A stretch of 37,869 nt of DNA, from positions 1-37,869 of the forward strand of contig JAFWRQ010000005.1 in the NCBI GenBank assembly GCA_017519865.1, given 5' to 3'. The stretch comes from Bacteroidales bacterium. GTDB taxonomy: Bacteria > Bacteroidota > Bacteroidia > Bacteroidales > UBA932. Within the stretch, counting starts at the first letter, position 1, and each line of letters begins with the position of its first letter. The notes below the pieces were generated by a model that was given only the letters and a program-made list of their open reading frames with translations, did not search any database and had not been told where the DNA came from. Below are positions 33,203 to 37,869 of the stretch, in pieces. The translations under genes were made by a program, and so were the position numbers.

Positions 33203-33934
33203 CTATATCGATGACGCCGAGCAGTATTGGCAGTAGTCGAAATTGATGCTTCCGTCGGTATTGTGGCCGCAGTCATCATCTTTTGAGAGGGGCTTGCCGC
33301 AGCTCTTACAGAACTGGGGCAACTGCCCGGGAGCAAGGTGCTTCTCCTTGGGCGGGAAACCTGCATCATAGGCTGCGAAAACATCCGGCTGGGCATCGGC
33401 CACAAAGTAGCCGGGGGGTGGGCAGTAAGTCCCCTCCCGGTTTCCCCAATAGCCTGGAATCAGTTCCAAGGCCAGGAAGTACGGAACTTCGTTTTCGGCA
33501 GGTTCGTCGTGATAATGGATCCTGAGTTTGCTGGCTAGGTCAAAGCCCGCATGCTTGTAAAACTCTATGTTCCCTTCCATCTGCAGAAGGCCGACGCCCA
33601 TCTCCCGGGCTCTGTCCAGCGCATATCGCAACAGTTTGAGCCCATAGCCCTTTCGCTTGTAGTCCGGATGGATGCTGATGGGACCGAAAGTCCATGACGG
33701 GAAAGCGGAACCATCATTCAGCGTGATCTGTGCCTTGGAGAACATGACATGGCCGATAATGCGACCGTCCTCCTCCATCACATAGTCAAGATCCGGGATA
33801 AAATCCGGATTGTTCCTGTACTGATTGAGCACAAAGTGCTCCTGGCATCCTGGACGGTAAACGTTCCAGAATGCTTCCCGCGTGAGGTTCTCTACCTCGA
33901 GCCAGTCTATGGGTTGTTCCAGTCGGATATTCAT
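33203..33934 (-). CDS. GNAT acetyltransferase fused to a C-terminal zinc ribbon
   Basis: 243 residues. Residues ~1-190 are a GNAT domain, with the acetyl-CoA loop in HPDYKRKGYGLKLLRYAL and an upstream strand DYVMEEDGRIIGHVMFSKAQ. The last ~40 residues form a zinc-ribbon: Cys209/Cys212 (FCKSCGKPL), Cys222 and Cys235/Cys238 (FDYCQYC), with the pattern of the Putative zinc ribbon (zf-ribbon_2) family that often reads CxSCGMPL then ADGSxxxDYCxYC. The pairing of both is not common. It overlaps the upstream GNAT gene by 4 nt (ATGA). The substrate is unknown. Confidence 0.87.
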   Translation of the reverse strand: MNIRLEQPIDWLEVENLTREAFWNVYRPGCQEHFVLNQYRNNPDFIPDLDYVMEEDGRIIGHVMFSKAQITLNDGSAFPSWTFGPISIHPDYKRKGYGLKLLRYALDRAREMGVGLLQMEGNIEFYKHAGFDLASKLRIHYHDEPAENEVPYFLALELIPGYWGNREGTYCPPPGYFVADAQPDVFAAYDAGFPPKEKHLAPGQLPQFCKSCGKPLSKDDDCGHNTDGSINFDYCQYCSASSI

Positions 33935-34443
33935 AACTCAAGTCTTAAAACGCGTATGGGAGTGTCTCTGCCTTGATCCGGGTCCACAACGGTTTCTCCT
34001 GTTGGTATGAAACCACACTTCTCCATCACGCGGCCTGAGGCAGGATTGTCGATGAAGTGGCCGCTGATCAGCGACTTGATCTCCGTGGTCTGGCGGATGT
34101 GGGCAATCATCAGCCGAAGCGCCTCTGTGCAGATGCCCCGGTTCCAGTAAGGCCTGGCCACCCAGTAGCCGATGAGAGGTTCTCCCTCCCGGGCAGGGAG
34201 ATTGCACTGGCAGGAAGGTCCGTAACCCATAGCGCCGATGGGCTCACCGGTTTCCTTTAATGTGATGGCCCAAGTGCAGGTGGCGTCATTGAAGACAGTC
34301 CTGATAATCTCCAGGCTCTCCTCCAAACTCTTGTGCGGTGACCAGCCGGCCCGGGGACCGATTTCCGGGTCGGAGGCATATTTGAAGAGAGCAGGGGCAT
34401 CGCTCTCCAGCCAGGGCCGCAACAGAATTCTATCGTTTTCCAT
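33931..34443 (-). CDS. GNAT family N-acetyltransferase (RimJ/RimL-like)
   Basis: About 170 residues starting MENDRILLRPWLESDAPALF, the usual opening of RimJ/RimL-type acetyltransferases, with GYWVARPYWNRGICTEALRL as the acetyl-CoA binding loop and NPASGRVMEKCGFIPTGE near the end. Such enzymes acetylate ribosomal protein N-termini or small amines; this one cannot be assigned. An in-frame GTG at 34572 would add 43 residues and overlap the araC stop by 4 nt (GTGA); I chose the ATG at 34443 by domain start, though the longer form is possible. Confidence 0.85.
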   Translation of the reverse strand: MENDRILLRPWLESDAPALFKYASDPEIGPRAGWSPHKSLEESLEIIRTVFNDATCTWAITLKETGEPIGAMGYGPSCQCNLPAREGEPLIGYWVARPYWNRGICTEALRLMIAHIRQTTEIKSLISGHFIDNPASGRVMEKCGFIPTGETVVDPDQGRDTPIRVLRLEL

Positions 34444-34568
34444 ATACTTTACTTGTTTCTTTTCAAACATCTGGGTAAGCCCTTCGCGGATGCGTTCAAT
34501 CACGTCATCAACAGTGATGGAGCGAGCCTTAGGAAGGTTGTAAAATACGTACAAAGAGTTAGTCCTGA

Positions 34569-35465
34569 TCACTGTTTCTGCAAGAATCGACTTGGAGCTG
34601 TTCCGAATTCCTTTTTGAACATCCGGGAAAAATGCTGGGGATACTCGAAGCCCAGCGCATCGGAAACCTCGGTGACGGATCGTCCTTCCTGGAGCATCTG
34701 CCTGGCCCTTTCCATCAAATAACGTCGGATATACTTCGTGGCGCTTTCTCCTGTACGGGCGCGGACCAGGTCTCCGAAATAGTTTGGTGAGAGGCAGAGC
34801 TCACCGGCACAATAACGGACGGTAGGTATGCCTTGCGAATGCTGGAGGCCATCGGCAAAAAAACGTTCAAGAATGTGATCGACCTTCCTGCTGAAATCGC
34901 CGGGAGCGGCACTTGTCCCTTTGAACTGCCGCTCGTAGAAACGGGCAGCAAGTTCCAACAGCAGAGAGATATATGATAATACGATGGCGGACAGATGCCC
35001 GTCATCCGGGTATTCGGCCAACTCCTTCCGGATCGCAGCGATGCAACGTTCCAACCGCAGCCACTCGTCCGGAGTCGGGATCAATGCTTCATTGCTGTAG
35101 TAAGAGAAGAAATGATAATCCCGGATGCGTCGTTCCAGCGATGTGCCGGAAAGGAAGTCGCGGTGGAAGAGCAATACCCAACCCTTGATGTGGATAATCT
35201 CCCCATTGTCCATGACGCCGCCTGTCTGCCCCGGCCCAACGCACATAAGCGAACCGGCCTTGACCTCGTGGCTTCCTCCGCCATACTGGATGGTATATGG
35301 GCTTTCTTTCATAAGGAAAAGGCCATAGACATCGTACTCGCACAGGCAATGGCGGCATTGCTGAAGTTCGTCATAGTGCACAACACTCACCAGCGGATGC
35401 AGCACGTGCGCGCTAACGTACCGGGCGTAATCATTTACATTCTGTACCTTCAGAACCTTTTCCAT
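34569..35465 (-). CDS. AraC family transcriptional regulator
   Basis: 298 residues. The N-terminal ~170 form a cupin-like sensing domain (VYGLFLMKESPYTIQYGGGS, then LMCVGPGQTGGVMDNGEIIH). The C-terminal ~100 hold two helix-turn-helix motifs: the first in YCAGELCLSPNYFGDLVRAR, the second in RSVTEVSDALGFEYPQHFSR, then MFKKEFGTAPSRF. It is divergent from the aldo/keto reductase gene, a common arrangement where the AraC protein controls the reductase. Repeats in the intergenic region may be its operators. The downstream GNAT genes are probably co-transcribed. Confidence 0.93.
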   Translation of the reverse strand: MEKVLKVQNVNDYARYVSAHVLHPLVSVVHYDELQQCRHCLCEYDVYGLFLMKESPYTIQYGGGSHEVKAGSLMCVGPGQTGGVMDNGEIIHIKGWVLLFHRDFLSGTSLERRIRDYHFFSYYSNEALIPTPDEWLRLERCIAAIRKELAEYPDDGHLSAIVLSYISLLLELAARFYERQFKGTSAAPGDFSRKVDHILERFFADGLQHSQGIPTVRYCAGELCLSPNYFGDLVRARTGESATKYIRRYLMERARQMLQEGRSVTEVSDALGFEYPQHFSRMFKKEFGTAPSRFLQKQ

Positions 35466-35473
35466 AGCGCTAA

Positions 35474-35535
35474 ATTACGAAAAATCGTTCAGTATCCGTA
35501 AAAATGGTTGAATAATCCGTAAAGCGGTTAATCCC
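35474..35535. promoter_or_regulatory. Tandem repeats, candidate AraC-family operators
   Basis: ATCCGTAAA starts at 35494 and again at 35515, 21 bp apart, each followed by GGTTgAAT or GGTTAAT. A third, weaker copy starts at about 35474 (AAAAATCGTTCAGTA compared with AAAAATGGTTGAATA in the next). Repeats two helical turns apart suit a protein with two helix-turn-helix motifs that binds direct repeats. They lie between the araC start (35465) and the reductase start (35582). Confidence 0.55.
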
Positions 35536-35581
35536 CCTCCGGAAGAAACTCCCGACATTTGTGGTAGTAATACAATCACTT

Positions 35582-36523
35582 ATGAAAGAAACCAGAATCG
35601 CACTTGGAACCTGGGCCTGGGGGGCCGGGATGTTCGGAGGAGACACAGTATTCGGCAGCAATACCGATGAAAACAACCTGAAACCGGTTTTCGATGCCGC
35701 CATTGGCGCCAGGCTGAACCTTTGGGATACAGCCACCGCCTACGGCATGGGTGAGTCGGAGCGGATCCTAGGACATCTGGCGGCCGCCTACAAGCGGGAG
35801 GACGTGTTGATTTCCACGAAGTTCACCCCGCAGATGGCCGAGATGTATGACAACGACGTGGTGAAAATGGCCGATGCATCCCTTGAGCGCATGGGCCTGG
35901 ATTACATTGACATGTACTGGATCCACAACCCGATGGACGTGGAGCGCTGGACACCGGGGCTGATTCCGCTGCTCCAAAGCGGAAAGGTGCGCAAGGTGGG
36001 CGTTTCCAACCACAATATCAAGGAAATCCGCCGGGCCGATGAAATCCTTGGCGAAGCCGGATTCAAAGTGAGTGCAGTGCAGAACCACTTCAGCCTGCTG
36101 TACCGTTCGTCCGAGAAAGGCGGCGTGCTGGATTACTGCAAACAGAACGACATCCAGTTCTGGGCATATATGGTACTCGAACAGGGCGCCCTCTCAGGGA
36201 AATACAACCTTCAGAATCCGCTTCCGGCGGGAAGTGACCGCGGACAGAAGTACAATCCTATTCTGGGTCAGTTGACTGCCCTCACCGATGCAATGACGGA
36301 AATAGGGATCAAATATGGTCTTTCCTGCTCTCAGGTCGGTATCGCCTGGGCCCTCTCCAAAGGTACGATGCCCATCATCGGGGCGACCAAGGTGCATCAC
36401 GTCCTGGAAGCCGCCCGGGTGTTGGATACTGTCCTAACTTCCGAAGAGATCACCCGCCTGGAAACCCTGGCCGATGCCGCCGGCATCGACACCCGTGGTG
36501 ACTGGGAGCATACAATGGAATAA
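35582..36523 (+). CDS. Aldo/keto reductase
   Basis: 313 residues, a TIM-barrel NADPH-dependent carbonyl reductase. The catalytic tetrad can be seen: Asp and Tyr in NLWDTATAYGMGESERILG, Lys in VLISTKFTPQ and His in DMYWIHNPMD. The C-terminal NADPH-phosphate binding part is GIAWALSKGTMPIIGATKVH. The start ATG at 35582 opens directly with KETRIALGTWAWGAG, the first strand. It has a near-match -7 element (GACATTTG, 35555-35562). The flavodoxin lipoprotein gene follows 1 nt after the stop. Substrate unknown. Confidence 0.93.
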   Translation: MKETRIALGTWAWGAGMFGGDTVFGSNTDENNLKPVFDAAIGARLNLWDTATAYGMGESERILGHLAAAYKREDVLISTKFTPQMAEMYDNDVVKMADASLERMGLDYIDMYWIHNPMDVERWTPGLIPLLQSGKVRKVGVSNHNIKEIRRADEILGEAGFKVSAVQNHFSLLYRSSEKGGVLDYCKQNDIQFWAYMVLEQGALSGKYNLQNPLPAGSDRGQKYNPILGQLTALTDAMTEIGIKYGLSCSQVGIAWALSKGTMPIIGATKVHHVLEAARVLDTVLTSEEITRLETLADAAGIDTRGDWEHTME

Positions 36524-36524
36524 T

Positions 36525-37148
36525 ATGATGAATCTTAAACTTTCATTGTTCTTGTTCTGCTTCATGGCAGTCTTCACCGGCTGTGGCAAGGATCAGCCTT
36601 ATGCCCCCCAGGAAAACCCACAGGAGGATAGCCAGGAAGAAGCACAAACTCAAGTAAAGGATGCGAAAGTCCTGGTGGCATTTTTTTCCTTTACCGGCAC
36701 TACCAAGTCTGCTGCCACGAAACTTGCCGGACTTAATGACGGAACACTCTATCTAATCGAGCCCGAAACGCCCTACGGCAGCGAAAACAGCAATCATTAC
36801 GACAAAAGCACCAGGGCATATCAGGAACAATACGGCCCTGCATCGGTCCGTCCGGCCATCAAGAAGACATTGAAGGATGCTGATGGATGCGATATAGTCT
36901 TATTGGGATTCCCTGTCTGGTACGGGAAAGCCCCAAGGGTAGTGTTCTCTTTCCTGGACTCTTATTCCTTCAAGGGGAAGACAGTCGTTCCTTTCATCAC
37001 TTCCGGCTCGACCGGAATCTCCTCTGCGGCGTCAGAGCTGAAGTCCGCCTATCCTGACCTCAGCTGGAAGACTGGCGACAGGCTGAACGACAAATCCACG
37101 GAACAGTTGAAGTCGTGGCTGGAGTCTCTGGGAATAAAAGTCAAATAA
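36525..37148 (+). CDS. Flavodoxin-family protein, predicted lipoprotein
   Basis: About 207 residues. The signal peptide MMNLKLSLFLFCFMAVFTGC ends at a lipobox cysteine, then a disordered Gln/Glu-rich linker. The flavodoxin fold begins with VLVAFFSFTGTTKSAA (FMN phosphate loop). GCDIVLLGFPVWYGKAPRVV follows, then FITSGSTGISSA. An exported flavodoxin is unusual. It starts one base after the reductase stop (ATGs at 36525 and 36528), so the two are made together. The partner and electron source are unknown. Right behind it is a Tat-leader stub. Confidence 0.88.
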   Translation: MMNLKLSLFLFCFMAVFTGCGKDQPYAPQENPQEDSQEEAQTQVKDAKVLVAFFSFTGTTKSAATKLAGLNDGTLYLIEPETPYGSENSNHYDKSTRAYQEQYGPASVRPAIKKTLKDADGCDIVLLGFPVWYGKAPRVVFSFLDSYSFKGKTVVPFITSGSTGISSAASELKSAYPDLSWKTGDRLNDKSTEQLKSWLESLGIKVK

Positions 37149-37163
37149 CCGGCACGGGAGTCA

Positions 37164-37229
37164 ATGGACAGGCGTAACTTCATAGGAATGGCGGCGATGG
37201 CGGCTGGGAGGATTTCGGCAGTGTCATAG
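37164..37229 (+). pseudogene. Stub of a twin-arginine (Tat) signal peptide, remains of a deleted exported protein
   Basis: From the ATG at 37164 the frame reads MDRRNFIGMAAMAAG and then RISAVS and a stop (37227-37229). The opening matches a Tat leader (RRNFIGMAA). The conserved start is followed at once by six unrelated residues, and the DNA past ~37208 belongs to the antisense of ogt. It is 15 nt after the flavodoxin stop, in the same direction. The most likely reading is that a third gene encoding a Tat-exported protein was cut by a deletion that joined its leader to the ogt 3' end. Confidence 0.6.
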
Positions 37230-37716
37230 CACCTTCCATCCGAAGTAATTTGACCTTCTTGTCAATGCCTCCGGCATATCCGGTAAGCGAACCATCAGCA
37301 CCTACGACCCTGTGACAAGGGATAATGAGCGATATTGAGTTGTGGCCCACTGCTCCTCCAACCGCTTGGGCAGCCATTCGGGCGACGCCCTTCTGTCCGG
37401 CGATTCGCTTTGCTATCTCTCCATACGTCATTGTCTTGCCGTAAGGGATCGTCAGCATGATTTCCCAGACGGCCTTGCGGAACGGGCTGGCACGCATGAC
37501 GAGAGGAGGCGTGAAGTCCGGCTCGATACCGCTGAAATAGATGTCCAACCAGCGGTATGTGTCTTTGAAAACAGGGATTAGTTTTTCTTCATGCTCCGGG
37601 GAAAGCACGTCGGCAAAATGAATCTGTCCATCGAACCAGAGACCGATAAGAGACGTGCCGTCACTTCCGAGGGTAATTCCACCGAGTGGTGATTCATAGT
37701 GCCAAATATAGTCCAT
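37180..37716 (-). CDS. ogt: Methylated-DNA--[protein]-cysteine S-methyltransferase
   Basis: 178 residues. Repairs O6-alkylguanine by taking the alkyl group on Cys134 in IIPCHRVVG. The helix-turn-helix arginine-finger part is MTYGEIAKRIAGQKGVARM, followed by AAQAVGGAVGHN; GYAGGIDKKVKLLRMEG is the usual C-terminal end. After this the frame goes on for ~16 residues (AMTLPKSSQPPSPPFL) that are encoded opposite the Tat stub and are probably not original. I chose the ATG at 37716 by the family start MDYIWHYESPLGGI; upstream in-frame codons reach into hairpins. The enzyme should be active because the conserved part is complete. Confidence 0.92.
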   Translation of the reverse strand: MDYIWHYESPLGGITLGSDGTSLIGLWFDGQIHFADVLSPEHEEKLIPVFKDTYRWLDIYFSGIEPDFTPPLVMRASPFRKAVWEIMLTIPYGKTMTYGEIAKRIAGQKGVARMAAQAVGGAVGHNSISLIIPCHRVVGADGSLTGYAGGIDKKVKLLRMEGAMTLPKSSQPPSPPFL

Positions 37717-37869
37717 TTTCAGGGTTACAGTAACTATGTTTGTAATCCAAATGAAGAACGCTCTCAGGGGCTTGTCGGCCCCTGCCGCTTGGCAGACCCC
37801 CGAGAAGTTTTTCATATGAAATAAAAGCTACTGATATTTTTGGCTACATTTATAAAGCACAACATGTAA
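37717..37869 (-). promoter_or_regulatory. Upstream region of ogt with overlapping hairpins
   Basis: This 153-nt stretch holds two hairpins: CAGGGGC (37765-37771) with GCCCCTG (37778-37784), loop TTGTCG; and CTGCC (37782-37786) with GGCAG (37791-37795), loop GCTT. They share bases 37782-37784, so only one can form at a time. An 11-bp palindrome GTTACAGTAAC (37724-37734) sits just before the ogt start. A weak -7 (TAGCTTTT, reverse, 37823-37830) could place the hairpins in the leader RNA. No T-run follows, so they are not ordinary terminators. The frame upstream of ogt can also be read through, but it does not look like protein. Confidence 0.4.

Noticed and set aside
1-37869. tRNA, rRNA, CRISPR arrays, insertion sequences, integrase and phage genes
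   Set aside because: I looked for these through all intergenic gaps and found no cloverleaf, spaced repeat array, transposase or integrase.

Overview
This window is a stretch of a Bacteroidota chromosome, most likely Bacteroidales. The evidence is the gene families: a FucP-type sugar transporter, a BT_3928-type DoxX protein, a Porin_10-type putative porin, a phosphotransferase/RapZ fusion, a two-gene ResB/CcsA cytochrome c system and many lipoproteins. The non-coding signals agree: Shine-Dalgarno sequences are mostly absent, and exact copies of the Bacteroidota -7 promoter element TAnnTTTG sit a short way upstream of many starts. The DNA looks GC-rich (GC content was not counted), and long antisense open frames mirror many real genes. 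An Alistipes/Rikenellaceae-like genome or an uncultured gut or rumen Bacteroidales would fit; the species cannot be named from this window. No tRNA, rRNA, CRISPR array, insertion sequence or phage gene was seen.

Layout. 1-614 is the start of an ExbB/TolQ proton-channel subunit that runs off the left edge. 741-5585 is a leftward housekeeping run: asparaginase, TatD, DprA, QueA and a NUDIX hydrolase. 5659-11492 is a rightward operon: SRPBCC protein, rRNA m5C methyltransferase, TPR protein, M13 metallopeptidase and FtsX-type permease. 11497-15235 is a leftward pair, a putative porin followed by an MltF-type lytic transglycosylase. Divergent from it, 15307-17501 holds a sugar kinase fused to a RapZ C-terminal domain and a MurU-like nucleotidyltransferase, which together look like a cell-wall sugar salvage pair. 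17452-20259 is the leftward operon tmk, BT_3928-like and CPBP protease. folP, an exported nuclease, an acidic coiled-coil membrane protein and a sugar nucleotidyltransferase follow.

23728-27956 is rightward: DivIC/FtsB, a FucP-type transporter, an EamA transporter, ResB and CcsA. A nitroreductase lipoprotein (leftward), a carboxylesterase lipoprotein and a GlsB-type small membrane protein complete what looks like core genome.

From about 30.6 kb the content is more accessory. It holds a leftward operon of an ECF-type sigma factor with a membrane protein (a candidate anti-sigma factor) and a small unknown protein; a lipoprotein of unknown function; a leftward operon of an AraC regulator with two GNAT acetyltransferases, one carrying a zinc ribbon; and, divergent from araC, an aldo/keto reductase and a flavodoxin lipoprotein. 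The araC/reductase intergenic region contains repeats spaced about 21 bp apart that look like AraC-family operator sites. Right after the flavodoxin gene there is a stub of a twin-arginine signal peptide that runs into the 3' end of an ogt gene. It appears to be the remains of a deleted third member of the reductase operon.

The points most worth following are the kinase-RapZ/MurU pair next to mltF, the sigma factor/membrane protein operon, the AraC-reductase-flavodoxin locus with its repeats and lost exported partner, and the overlapping hairpins upstream of ogt.
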